NCBI GenBank assembly: GCA_018398815.1
Contig: CM031620.1
Coordinates: 58,974,189-59,038,188 of the forward strand
Direction: 5' to 3'
Length of the DNA stretch: 64,000 nt
Source: Conus ventricosus
Taxonomy: Eukaryota; Mollusca; Gastropoda; Neogastropoda; Conidae
In this document: piece by piece, positions 37,533-49,285 of the stretch
How the letters are laid out: each line of letters starts with the position of its first letter
Position numbering within the stretch: the first letter of the stretch is position 1
Notes under the pieces: model-generated
Database searches by the model: none
Told to the model about the DNA's origin: nothing
What the model saw: the letters and a program-made list of their open reading frames with translations, nothing else
Program-made: the position numbers and the translations under genes

Positions 37533-37599
37533 TTTTTTTTTCATATTTAAAAAAAAAAAAAGAATTTGTAGGGAGAGTTGGTTAAAATAGGATTGGGTG

Positions 37600-38240
37600 A
37601 GGTTGAATGTGATAGGATCCTTGAGTGGGTTTTTTTTTTAAAAACTTTTTTTTACAGAATGAGTTGTGTGTGCGAGAAATGAAGTGTTCCTTCATCAAGG
37701 CTATATATGAATGGTCAGGAATCTGAATTGATGTCCAGTTTTCTGGCCTGCTCATTGAACAGTGAAGCAGGATTTCTTTGTTAAAACTTGGCAACACTGA
37801 TACATTAACTGACCCTGTGCGTTCAATGCTTAAGACCATTGGGATGTAGTTATGATGTCTCCAAACGCTCGTATGCAGGCAAAAACATTAACAGACTGTT
37901 TATAACTTTCAATTGTGACTGACAGAGTTTTAGTCATTTCAAAAGCTAAATACCAACCAAAAAAATTACTGCTTTTGATGTTTTTTGGTTATTGTGCACC
38001 CAAAGACCTGTTCCTTTTTAAGTGCAACCGAATAGACATGATAAACGCTCCAGGCAAGAAATAATAATACTACCTCTGATTCTCTGACACTCAAAATTCT
38101 TTGACTAAATTTGAGACAGGATTAAGAACACATCTCTGTTTGGCCTAACCTTTTCTTTTCTTTTATTCGTAATATGTGGACCCTTGGTCCTCTTTTCTTG
38201 AAATCCTAGAATCAAAGCTTCATACTAGCTGTCCTCCTCC
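37600..38240. other. Intron, unassigned
   Basis: No features recognised. Confidence 0.5.
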
Positions 38241-38247
38241 ACCCCCA

Positions 38248-38276
<29 letters not shown>
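38248..38276. repeat. Poly-C tract
   Basis: 29 consecutive C inside a C-rich stretch. Confidence 0.95.
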
Positions 38277-38279
<3 letters not shown>

Positions 38280-38612
38280 CTCCCACCCCCCTCCTCCTGC
38301 TCCTGATGTGCTTCTCTGATCAGCCCAATTTAGTGAGATACCAGAAGTTTGGAGATGTCAGTAAAACATTTGCCAGACAAGATCAGACCCCTCCTCTCAG
38401 CGATCTTCCCTTTCCTCTGTTCAGAATATTGGTTCCAGAGGGTTGGCAGCTGTACATTTGGCAGCACAGTGATTTTAATTTTAAATTTTTTAATGGCAAT
38501 TGATTATAAGCCACCAGGAGAAGAGAATGTAAAACGATTATGAGGAGTTTAAAAACTAGACCCACTGGATTTTCTCCCCCTTTTTTTATAATTTTTTTTT
38601 TTTAAGTCCCAT

Positions 38613-39424
38613 TTTCTGTACCACCACATGAGCGTTGGGCCATGCTGCTCATTCCGCCTCCCTGTCCACAGCCACAGTACGTCCCTCACAGCCCCGGCAC
38701 TGGCAGTCAGTGTCGAGTCGTCATGAGGCAACCCACCAGAGGAGACACTGCACTGCTGCCTGGTCACTTCGGGGTGTTCAGTGATGCTGTAATGATCCAG
38801 CATACGCAGACACACCTACCAAGGCCCCTACTGACGACGATAATTACTTAGTCATGAGCCAGCGTGAGTGAGCTTCCTGTCTGGAGGATGCCACCAGGTT
38901 TGTCCAATGACAGTCCCGATGAATTTGCCGATAACGGTGCCCCCGACAGAATCAAACCAGGCCATAGAGGTGGAGGAGGCAATTGAAACGAGGTCATCAT
39001 GAGAACAGGGTGTGAAGAGTTACCGAATTTGAGACTAAAAAATTTTTTTTTTTTACATTGATTGATGAGGATAGGATGATGAAGATAATGCTATGGATTT
39101 CAATCTGGTCTGATACTACAAGATAAGTCTGTACTCTGCGTTTCCTTTCATAATGTATCTTGGCATGAGCCAGGCCTGAGAGATACAGACACCTGCAGCG
39201 TTGGTCATGAAATTTCTAGCAGCGCTGACAGAGATGCATCCATTGAGTGGATGCAACTGGACTGTTGATGCCAGTCTTCCCATTGAGCCATAGCAGACTC
39301 TACTCTGGGTAGGAACCGGTTGTGGCAGAAATTTCCCACAAATAAAATGGCTGTGATGGGAATCGAACCCATGACCTCCCCGCCGGGAGCCTGCAACGCT
39401 AACTACTTTGCCACCGCGGCTGGT
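38613..39424 (-). mobile_element. Composite tRNA-headed SINE, copy C (most complete)
   Basis: Read on the minus strand from 39424: head with GGTGGCAAAGTAGTTAGCG and GGTTCGATTCCCATCACAGC, body with GGAAGACTGG and GGATGCATCTCTG, GCAGGTGTCTGTATCTC, then distal blocks GGCAAATTCATCGGGACTGT, AAGCTCACTCACGCTGG, CAGTGCAGTGTCTCCTCTGG and GAGCAGCATGGCCC. The order matches 24950-25700, giving an element of about 0.8 kb. Confidence 0.8.
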
Positions 39425-41200
39425 TCACATGGAATTTTTTTCATTAAACAACAAGAGCTTGGGTTTCATGACAATGTGAACTGTTCATGCTGCTCAACGG
39501 TACGCGTCCAGTTTTCAGCTGGGCAGTTATTGCGCTTGGGCGGTTGATTCATTTTCAGTGAACTGGAGATGATTTCTGTCCATACTGTTGCCCATCTGCC
39601 ATCCTCACGCTGTTGTGTTTTGCTACGACTAGAAATGCTAAAGTACAGTGTACTCTGACCACCCCTCTGTGGAAGACAGCCACCTACTCCCGCTGGTGGA
39701 CTTGTTCATTGTTTGTCCAAAAGCAGAAGGCTTGTGAGTCATCCTCTCTCAAGAGTATGCAACACACTTCAGACCACCAGCCTGACAGCATTGCCTGCTG
39801 GGCTGTCAACCCCTTTTTGGGGACGCTGTGGATTCTTGTCAGGACAGGTTGGTTCCCAGCCGTTTTGGAAGTTCTGTGCAAGAAACTTCTTCTTTTCTGT
39901 AGCTTTCTTCCAACTATGCCCTTTCTTTTTTTTTTTTCTTCTCCTTTATTGTCTGTTGTTTGTCTGCCCTTGTGGACCCAACTCCTGTCTTTGTTCAGGA
40001 AATTCTTTTGCACATTTTTGTTTTGTTTTGCTTTGGGGTTTTTTTCTGATCACAAATTATGACATGCCAGCAATTTTTGTTGTGGTCTGGGGACTAGTTA
40101 GAGAAAAACAGTATTCACTTTCCAGAGTAGGCATTAGCTCTTATTGTACAGCATCTTTTTGCCCATATTGTTTGTTTGTTGCTTTTTAATGTTCTTATTT
40201 ATTTGATTAATGATTTTCTTAAGATCAAGGAGTGAAAGGTCAGGGAGAATGGCAGATACCCTCAGCACAGCTTAGTCTTATCTGCTGTAAGGTTGCAGTT
40301 TAGCTACTGAGTCATGACTGGCTCGTGTTGTTTGTTTCTTTCTCAGGGTATAATCCTTTGTGATGATCTGACCTGTTCAGGAGTTGATGTTTATTTCCTG
40401 AAAGGGCTGTGTGTGGTCCGCTGGGCTGTAGTAATAATGATGAAATACGAAAGACAAAAAAAAAAAAAAAAAAAAAGAAACTGAAGACAACATTCAATGC
40501 ATACATTATTAGTTCTCATTGAGATCAGAAGCATGCAAGGTGTGTAGCGCGCACGTCATGGAGTGGATAATCATGTAATTAAAGGTCAAAGCAGTTAAGT
40601 TGGTCTTTCAGTTCGTCCTTTCCCCTCTTGTGCCCTGCTGTTACACTGGGCAGGGAAGAAATTTTGTGCTGTCAAGTGGTTAAAATCTGTAACTTCTCTT
40701 GTGTCTGTACAAGCTGGTGAAACATCATGTAACACTGAACAGGATGAGCCGGACGTAATTGTAGAATTGGTTATTCATGTGTTCAACTGCAGTCACGCAA
40801 ACAGGAATGTGCGCACAGCCTATCTGGGTTGTTTGGGGAGTTCAGCCCAAAGTCATCTGTGGAGTGTGGCCCTTGAAGCACAAACAGTGATTCACCTCAG
40901 ATCACCACCATAGGAGTCATAGATACTCGAGGGATAAAAAAAGAAAAAAAAAAGGCCCGGGTCATGGACCGAGGAGATCAGGGCCTATCAGTGAACTGTT
41001 TGTTGTCATGTTCCCAATTGGTGGCATTCTCTTCCTGAAAGAGGAAATGCTAGGAAAAACTGGCCCGCCATCAAGCCTCCATCTCTCCACCCATCCTTCG
41101 TCAAGCCCCTTTTATGCGAATGTAAGCGGCCAAGAGGTGGGCGAGGGGGAGAGTCCACCTAAGCCTTCCTAGGCTGAGGTATGTGGCAAGGGAGTAAGGT
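39425..41200. other. Intron, unassigned
   Basis: Contains T-rich and A-rich runs (about 39925-39950 and 40456-40476). No exon recognised. Confidence 0.5.
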
Positions 41201-41554
41201 GGGGGGGGGGGGGGGGGGGTCAGTGGAGGGGTGGTAGTGATGGTGTAGGAAGTGTTTCAAGTACTGTGCTAGGTGGTCGGTCATGTGATGGTCGAACTGT
41301 TCCAGTGACACAGTTCAGGGTCGCCAGGTGATGGACTTCTGTCAGTTGTGGTAGTGTACCCTAGGAGGGCAAGGTGTTTGTGTGGGACTTTCTCGCCCAT
41401 CTTCTTGGGCAGGATGGATTTTGGTCAAGACACCAGATCCTTGGATCAGGTCTTTGAATGATTTGTGGCAGCACGGATCGGTACAAACCAGAAATGGGAA
41501 AACCCACCGCTACCAAGGCACAAATAGTGGTGGGGGGGGGGGGGGGGGGGGGGG
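41201..41554. repeat. Two poly-G tracts
   Basis: 19 G at 41201-41219 and 23 G at 41532-41554. Confidence 0.93.
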
Positions 41555-42129
41555 ACTAACAAACAAAGACAACAAAAGGGTGGGGGGCTAACAAACAAAG
41601 ACATCAAAAGGGTGAACCAAGGTACTGAGATAGGAAAAGAAAAGAGAGAGAGAGAGGGAACCACGGCACAGAGGGAGAGGTTGAGAGGTGTTGTGGCAGT
41701 GGAGGAGCTGAAAGCTTGGAACTTGTGAGTCATCAACCTGACCCTCGATCAACTCTCCAAAGCGAACACGTCAGGCTCGACCAAACGGAGGCCCTGCTTT
41801 GCGACAGGCGGTGACAACCGGTACAAACTGGATCAGAACCGACTTTGACCTGGGTCAGCCTGAACTTTCTCCCCGAGGCAGCAGATGGTGGTGGAGCAAC
41901 ATCGTGAATCACTGTGGCGGCAGGAAGCGTCACCCTCCTTTTATAACCTACTGTCCTAAATGACGATTTCACTGACGACAGGTCTGCACCCAATCACTGC
42001 CTGTCCCACAGTCTCCTCCTCACTCCCCCCCCCCCTCCCCCTCCCGCCCCCTCCCACTTCAGTGGTCTGTCATTGGAAACGGTGGCAGTTGGAACGTATT
42101 GGGGAAAGGGTTTAGGGGAGGCTGTTGAA

Positions 42130-42760
42130 CTTTACCCTTCCAGTAGTAAGAATGTTCAGTGGTAAAACTTTTTTTTTTTTTTTAGTAGCAAGGATGTTTA
42201 GGTTTTCCAGTCTCAAGGATGTTTTTTTTTCACTATCAAGGTTGTTGTTTGTTTTGTTTTTTCCTGTATCAAGAATGTTTAGGTTTTCCAGTGTCGAGGA
42301 TGTTTAGGTTTGCCAATGTCAAGGATGTTTAGGTTTTCAGTATCAAGAATGTTCAGGTTTTCCAGTATCAAGAATGTTCCGGTTTTCCAGTGTCAAGGAT
42401 GTTTTCAGTTTTCCAGTTTGAATGATGATTTTGTTTTCCAGTATCAAAGATGTTTTTAGTTTTCCAGTATCAAGGATGTTTTTAGTTTTCCAGTAGCAAG
42501 GATGTTTAGGTTTCAAGTATTTTTTTCCAGTCTTGATGTTTAGGTTTTCCAGTCTCAAGAATGTTTAGTTTTTCCAGTCTCAAGGAGGTTTAGGTCTCCA
42601 GTAATGAGGAGGTTTAAGTTTCAGTATGAATAGTGCTTAGATTGACTTTGCAGTAATAAGGACATTCAGGTGTGGGTTTTTTTTCCAGTAACAAGGATGT
42701 CTAAGTTTCAGGTAGCAATGACAAGAATATTTGGGTTTCCAGTAACAAGAATGTGTTGTT
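42130..42760. repeat. Degenerate 22-25-bp repeats
   Basis: Many imperfect copies of TTTTCCAGTATCAAGGATGT followed by TTAGG. Each contains a pyrimidine tract followed by CAG, resembling a 3' splice site. Confidence 0.88.
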
Positions 42761-42909
42761 TTCCAATGAGCAAATTAGCTTGCATATCAGTATATTTCAA
42801 GCACTGCAGATACTTGTATGGTAGTTCTGTTGTTGTTGTTGTTATGGTAATGTTTTTTTTTGTGTAAATAAAACTTTATGAAGGCTATGATGTCATACAA
42901 ACATTTTCT

Positions 42910-43040
42910 CCTCTCTCTCTCTCTAGTACCCCCCTGCATGTTTTTCCTCCCCCCCCCCCCCCCTCCACCCCTGCTCCCGCTGCCTTCTATCTCTTGTTCT
43001 TTTCTCTCTGTCTGTTTCTTTCTGTCTGTCTTTCTCTCTG

Positions 43041-43085
<45 letters not shown>

Positions 43086-43090
43086 CTCTC

Positions 43091-43121
<31 letters not shown>

Positions 43122-43200
43122 GTGTCTCTGGCTCTCTCTCTGTCTCCCCCTCCCTGCCTCCTTCCTGATGCCCCCCCCCCCCCTCCCCCCCATTTTTTTT
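42910..43200. repeat. (CT)n with poly-C tracts
   Basis: CT/CTGT low complexity with C runs at about 42949-42963 and 43171-43190. Confidence 0.95.
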
Positions 43201-43296
43201 CCTTCTTCGAGCCAGGAAACACAATGATCCACATCAGGAAAGAGAGTTGTCTTTCCTGTCTCCTGCGCCATGTCCCCTCATCTCTTTTTCCGTCAG

Positions 43297-43350
43297 GCAT
43301 GACAAAGAGTCCATGAAAAGAGAGCTACAGAAATATCATCAGCTGACCAG
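43297..43350 (+). other. Exon-like segment, unassigned
   Basis: CTTTTTCCGTCAG precedes a 54-bp open segment encoding HDKESMKRELQKYHQLTR, followed by gtgtgag. Phase 2 in and out. Good acceptor and charged-helix composition, but no match to human TIMELESS. It could be a lineage-specific TIMELESS exon or belong to another nested gene. Confidence 0.3.
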
Positions 43351-43519
43351 GTGTGAGGGGATGCGTGTGTGAGATAGAGAGCAGTTCCCCTTTGGTAGAG
43401 AGCAGTTCCCCTTTGGTGTGACGGCTTCCCATCCAAGGGAGATGGCAAGCAGACCCTGAGTTCTCTCCCTTGACCTGTCCCAGCCTCTGTCTCCTGATTG
43501 TGGCCTGTGGCTCCTCGCC

Positions 43520-43527
43520 CATCTCTT

Positions 43528-43595
<68 letters not shown>

Positions 43596-43801
43596 GTCTC
43601 TCTCATGTCTGTTCTCCTCACATATAAAAAGCCTGTATTCAAGACAGGAACAGTCTCTCTACCTCCCTGTCTCTTGCTTTCCCCACCTTCACCTCTCTCT
43701 CTCTCTCTCTCTCCCTTCTCTCTCTCCCCTTCTCTTTGTCTCTGTCTGTCTATGTATCTGTCTGTCTTTCTGTCTCTGTGTCTGTCTCTGTGTGTTTCAG
43801 T

Positions 43802-43875
<74 letters not shown>

Positions 43876-43941
43876 CTCTTTGTCTCTGTCTATGTATCTG
43901 TCTGTCTTTCTGTCTCTGTGTCTGTCTCTGTGTGTTTCAGT

Positions 43942-44037
<96 letters not shown>

Positions 44038-44145
44038 TGTCTCTGTCTCTGCCTGTTTATCTATCTGTATGTCTGTCTGCCTCTGTGTCTGTCTCTGTGT
44101 GTTTGTCTCTTCTGTCTGTCTGTCTGTCTCTCTCTGTCTCTGTCT

Positions 44146-44215
<70 letters not shown>
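43520..44215. repeat. Long (CT)n, (CTGT)n and (CA)n array
   Basis: About 530 bp of CT-rich repeat followed by CA at 44149-44214. ORFs up to 263 codons here are artefacts. Confidence 0.98.
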
Positions 44216-44217
<2 letters not shown>

Positions 44218-44714
44218 TGAGTTATTTGTTGTTGTTTTCTGTTTATTATTATTATCATTAATTTTTTCTAATCGTTTTGGTTTTCACTGTCCTGTTTTCT
44301 GGCTCTTTGAATTTTTTTTTTCCATCAACCTCAAACCACTTGATGACCAGGTTAATGTTAATGCACATTGCAGCCTGCAAGTCGAGTCTGTGCTTGTCTG
44401 CAGCTGTGTTAAAATTCCATGGTCTGTCATGTGTATTGGTAAATAAAACAGCATTTTGACAGAAAACAAATTACTTGTGCGTGCTTTTGTTAAAGAGAAG
44501 GATTTCAACAACAGCATCATCGCGTATTCCTCAGAGATGTAGCAACCAATCTTGCTGTATGAACAAGAGTGTCAAATATGAATGTATGATTGGGTACTTG
44601 AACATGACGACCTCATGAATCACTGTTCATTCCACTTCTGGCTGTGATGATGATACTGTTGTTGTGAGTGATGTTTATATCCTCTTTCCGCATAGGAATA
44701 TGATATAGGAAGTT

Positions 44715-44715
<1 letters not shown>
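44216..44715. other. Intron, unassigned
   Basis: No feature recognised. Confidence 0.5.
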
Positions 44716-44771
<56 letters not shown>

Positions 44772-44823
44772 ACAAGGGATGAAGTGTTGATGTCTTGGAT
44801 ATTGAGTTGCAGGAGTGTGTGTG

Positions 44824-44866
<43 letters not shown>

Positions 44867-45225
44867 CGTGTCTGTAAGAACAGGGGATGAAGAATTGATG
44901 TCTTGGATATTGCATTGCAGGATTTTGTGTGTGTGTGTGTGTGTGTACAAACAGAGGATGAAGTATTGATGTTTTGGACACTACGTTTCAGGATTGTGTG
45001 TGTGACAGTGTGTGTACAAACAGGGGATGAAGTATTGGTGTCTTGGACATTGCGTTGCAGGATTGTGTGTGTGTATGTATGTGTGAGTGTGTGTGTGTGT
45101 GTGTGTATATGCATGTGTGTGTGTGTGTGTGTATATGCATGTGTGTGTGTGTGTGCTTGTGTGTGTGTGTGTGTGTGTGTTCAAGCAGGGGATGAAGTAT
45201 TGATGTCTTAGCCATTATGTTGCAG
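44716..45225. repeat. Array of acceptor-containing units and (GT)n
   Basis: Four copies of GGATGAAGTATTGATGTCTT, then GGACATTGCGTTGCAG, end in CAG at 44812, 44920, 44991 and 45060, each followed by (GT)n. The fifth ends at 45225 and is the real TIMELESS acceptor. Confidence 0.92.
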
Positions 45226-45288
45226 GAACAAGCAGCAATGCAGAGGAGCAGCCTGAAGAAGAGGCGATAGAAGAGGAGGAGCTGGAAG
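45226..45288 (+). CDS. TIMELESS: TIMELESS exon, acidic linker
   Basis: Encodes TSSNAEEQPEEEAIEEEELE, matching in position and composition the Glu-rich linker of human TIMELESS. Only one frame is open. It needs a phase-1 predecessor and ends in phase 1 (GAA G|gtatgg), which agrees with the next exon. The acceptor is the last of five near-identical copies. Confidence 0.85.
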
Positions 45289-45374
45289 GTATGGTGTTAT
45301 GATTGTGATCAGCTTGTTACAGGAACAGTGTGTCTCGACCAAAAGATCCTGCCTCTCTGTCTGTCTCCCTTGGA

Positions 45375-45640
45375 AGCACACACACATACAGACTCACACA
45401 CAGACGCACACACACAGAGACATGTACATACACGCACACACACACATCTGCATGTACATGCATGCACATGCGCGCATGCATGTACGCACACACACACACG
45501 CACGCACGCACGCACGCACGCATACACGAGCACACATCGTGCGCACATATACACGTACACACGCACGCATGCATTCACGTGCACGTGTGCACACACACAC
45601 GCACACGCACACAACACACACACACACACACACACACACC
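45375..45640. repeat. (CA)n/(GCAC)n microsatellite
   Basis: Interrupted CA and GCAC words about 90 bp downstream of the TIMELESS donor. Confidence 0.96.
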
Positions 45641-45996
45641 TCGCACTGTAAAGTTCTTCTATTACACACCCACTTGGTGTGCATAGATTCAAGGTGATTT
45701 GGACTTACATTGGACAATATGCAGAAATGTAGAAATGATAATGTGATCTAAAACTGAATGTTTGAAACAAACAAGTATGATAGTAAAAGGATGGAGGGTG
45801 CTGTTTGCCCAACAGATCAAAGAATGAATATGAGTAGAGCTAAAAATGTGTTGTGGTCAACAGAAAAAAAAGCCATCATCTTTTGCGTAAAATTGAAAGA
45901 GGCCTCTTTGTTTCATGTAAAGCTTCAACAACAACAAAAAAAGTTGCTGTTTTATTTCAAGTTAAACAACTTCATTTGCTCAACATCTGAAACCCA

Positions 45997-46019
45997 CCCC
46001 CCCCCCCCCCCCCCCCCCC
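45997..46019. repeat. Poly-C tract
   Basis: About 23 C. Confidence 0.94.
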
Positions 46020-46163
46020 ACTGTATTTTGTGTATAATTCAGAAGGTTCATTTGCTAAATGGAAACGAAAAGTAAAGTTTATTCAAAGATCAAAAAACTT
46101 TCATTTGCATAGCAGCAGATTTTAACTCAATTTTGTATAAAGTTCAAAATATTATTCACTCAA

Positions 46164-46218
46164 CAAATAGCCCTTTGCGGTCGGCTGGGCTATAAGCGAC
46201 ATGCATTACCTTACCTAA
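46164..46218 (+). repeat. Short dispersed element, copy 3
   Basis: CCCTTTGCGGTCGGCTGGGC followed by TATAAGCGACATGCATTACC. Lacks the GATGTGG lead of the other copies. Confidence 0.85.
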
Positions 46219-46795
46219 CAAAAGAAAACATGCATATTTTTGTGTAAAGTTTTTGAGTGTCATGTGATCAATAGAAGAAAGTCTTTTTTTGTGAATTGAA
46301 GCTTCAAAAAGAATCCTAAGTTGACTAGAAGTAAGTCCTCACAGGACTCATCCCAGATGAAACAGTGCTGAGGGTCTGGTCTGATGTCTAGACCTTCAGC
46401 GACTGAAATTGCCTGGGTGAAGGCTTTCTACGTGGGGATGGAAATCAGCTGTTTGTTTAAGGAATTTTTCTTTCTTTCTTCCTTTTTTTCTCTTTAAAAA
46501 AAAAAAAAATTAGTTTTTAAGAAAACCTTTTGATATTTCTGAAAACGCTTTAAACAGTGTTGAATACCACTGTGTGTGTTTGTGTGTGTGTGTGTTGTTT
46601 TTGTTGTTGAAACTTTTTGGTTGTTTTCAGATGTTGTTTTCTTGTGGTTGTTCGATTTCCTGAACTGGGAAACAAACTGAAGATTCCGCAAAAGAAATGT
46701 GAAGATGAATGTTCCCTGCTTTGTTGTTTTCAGATTAAGAACTGTTCCTGTAATTAGTTATACTATTAATTCATTTAGTTACGAAATACAGCATT
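46219..46795. other. Intron, unassigned
   Basis: No feature recognised apart from short A/T runs. Confidence 0.5.
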
Positions 46796-46799
46796 CAAC

Positions 46800-47582
46800 T
46801 CCAGGAGTCTGTTTCTGAAGCACTTAAAAGGCATCTGAAAGGGCATCAGACAGGAGTCTGTTTCTGAAGCACTTAGATGGCATCTGAAAGGGCATCAGAC
46901 AGGAGTCTGTCTGTTTCTGAACACTTAGATGGCATCTGAAAGGGCATCAGACAGGAGTCTGTTTCAGAAGCACTTAGATGGCATCTGAAAGGGCATCAGA
47001 CAGGAGTCTGTTTCAGAAGCACTTAGATGGCATCTGAAAGGGCATCAGACAGGAGTCAGTCTGTTTCTGAAGCACTTAGATGGCATCTGAAAGGGCATCA
47101 GACAGGAGTCTGTTTCAGAAGCACTTAGATGGCATCTGAAAGGGCATCAGACAGGAGTCTGTCTGTTTCTGAAGCACTTAGATGGCATCTGAAAGGGCAT
47201 CAGACAGGAGTCTGTCTGTTTCTGAAGCACTTAGATGGCATCTGAAAGGGCATCAGACAGGAGTCTGTTTCAGAAGCACTTAGATGGCATCTGAGAGGGC
47301 ATCAGACAGGAGTCTGTTTGTTTCAGAAGCACTTGGATGGCATCTGAAAGGGCATCAGACAGGAGTCTGTTTTTTCTGAAGCACTTACATGGCATCTGAA
47401 AGGGCATCAGAGAGGAGTCTGTTTCTGAAGCACTTAGATGGCATCTGAAAGGGCATCAGACAGGAGTCTGTTTGTTTCTGAAGCACTTAGATGGCATCTG
47501 AAAGGGCATCAGAGGGCTTCAGACAGGAGTCTGTTTCTGAAGCACTTAGATGGCATCTGAAAGGGCATCAGAGGACTTCAGA
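46800..47582. repeat. 49-bp minisatellite, about 16 units
   Basis: Unit AGGAGTCTGTTTCTGAAGCA, then CTTAGATGGCATCTGAAAGG and GCATCAGAC. Some units have an extra GTCT. Confidence 0.97.
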
Positions 47583-47689
47583 TATGTTGCTTGTCTTCAG
47601 CTTTGTACCCCCTCCTCCCCACCTCCCACCACCCCTCCTTCCCCAAGTCCCTGATCTGTTGCCTCTGCACTCCACTGAGGCCTCAGCAG

Positions 47690-47835
47690 CCTCTCGATCC
47701 CGTCCCAATTTCTTTTTTTCTGTTCAGGAGACTTTCATGTGTGAACATGGATTGTCAGCAGCCTCTGGACCCTGTCCTCATTTCTTATTTTCTATTCAGG
47801 AAACTTTCATGTGTGAACATGGATTGTCGGCAGCC
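47690..47835. repeat. Two-copy 74-bp tandem duplication
   Basis: CAGCAGCCTCT...TTTTCTGTTCAGGAGACTTT...GTGTGAACATGGATTGTC occurs twice in a row. Confidence 0.8.
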
Positions 47836-48510
47836 AGGAAAGAATAAAGGGAATAGTGTGTGGTGGGAAAAATGAAGGGAATAGTGTGTGGTGGGAAAAA
47901 TGAAGGGAATAGTGTGTGGCGGGAAAAATGAAGGGAATAGTGTGTGGTGGGAAAAATGAAGGGAATAGTGTGTGGCGGGAAAAATGAAGGGAATAGTGTG
48001 TGGTGGGAAAAAAATGAAGGGAATAGTGTGTGGTGGGAAAAAATGAAGGGAATAGTGTGTGGTGGGAAAAAATGAAGGGAATAGTGTGTGGTGGGAAAAA
48101 TGAAGGGAATAGTGTGTGGTGGGAAAAATGAAGGGAATAGTGTGTGGCGGGAAAAATGAAGGGAATAGTGTGTGGTGGGAAAAATGAAGGGAATAGTGTG
48201 TGCAGGGAAAAATAAAGGGAATAGTGTGTGGCGGGAAAAATGAAGGGAATAGTGTGTGGTGGGAAAAATGAAGGGAATAGTGTGTGGCGGGAAAAATGAA
48301 GGGAATAGTGTGTGGTGGGAAAAATGAAGGGAATAGTGTGTGGTGGGAAAAATGAAGGGAATAGTGTGTGGTGGGAAAAATGAAGGGAATAGTGTGTGGT
48401 GGGAAAAATGAAGGGAATAGTGTGTGGTGGGAAAAATGAAGGGAATAGTGTGTGGCGGGAAAAATGAAGGGAATAGTGTGTGGCGGGAAAAATGAAGGGA
48501 ATAGTGTGTG
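47836..48510. repeat. 28-bp minisatellite, about 24 units
   Basis: Unit GGGAATAGTGTGTGGTGGGA then AAAATGAA; the main variant is GTGGCGGG. Minus-strand frames of 248-284 codons are artefacts. Confidence 0.97.
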
Positions 48511-48594
48511 GCTCCTGTATGTGTACTCCAGAGGACATGCTGATTGTTGGCATGAGTTTCTGTCAGTGTTGTGTGTCGCTGCTGTCGATTGCAG

Positions 48595-48661
48595 AAGAGG
48601 AGGTAGAAGCAGCGAGGACAGACTATGAGGAGGAGTTCGACTTCACTCACTACCTTATGAG
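48595..48661 (+). CDS. TIMELESS: TIMELESS exon, EEEFDFTHYLM
   Basis: Encodes EEVEAARTDYEEEFDFTHYL and M, matching human VSEKEFNFLDYLKRF. Phase 1 in, phase 2 out (ATG AG|gtgaga), both consistent with neighbours. The acceptor TGTCGATTGCAG lies about 85 bp after the 28-bp array. This is the hinge from acidic linker to the second helical domain. Confidence 0.93.
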
Positions 48662-48732
48662 GTGAGAATTAGTTGTATTAGTAATATTTTAAAATTTTGT
48701 ATAGTTGTTAGAAACGCACACATGTGCAAGTG

Positions 48733-48736
<4 letters not shown>

Positions 48737-48821
<85 letters not shown>

Positions 48822-48822
48822 A
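48737..48822. repeat. (CT)n microsatellite
   Basis: About 43 CT units, uninterrupted. Confidence 0.98.
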
Positions 48823-49285
48823 CATGCACACACACACCATAAGAGCATGGATATCATAGTACTGCATAAGAAATGTTCAACATAAAAATGAAAGTTCGTC
48901 ATTTCTTATATTCTTTTATGTATCATTCTTTTGAAACAAAGTTCTTTAAAACCAACCAGAATGTTATGAAAGTCCCATGGAATAGAAGTCTACAATTTTG
49001 TTGTTGCTGTCTTAAACTACTAAAGGATTTATTTCCAAGAAGGGATTAAAACTTTTGAAAAAAGTAACAGGCCACAGAACTGAAAAAAAAGATGACTTCA
49101 TAATTCCCGTTCCCCTACAACTGCCTCAGCTACTCTAAACCTAATTTTGCTGTTGCTGTCTTATGATACTGTGGGATTTCCTTCCAAGAAGGGATAAAAA
49201 CAAAAAAAAAAGTAACAGACCACAGAACTAAAAAAAAAAAAAAAAAAATGACTTTATAATTCCTGTTCCCCAACGACTGTCTCAG

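Noticed and set aside
43470..44446. Frames of 236-263 codons rich in Ser/Leu
   Set aside because: (CT)n and (CA)n microsatellites.
47796..48650. Minus-strand frames of 248-284 codons
   Set aside because: Translation of a 28-bp intronic minisatellite.
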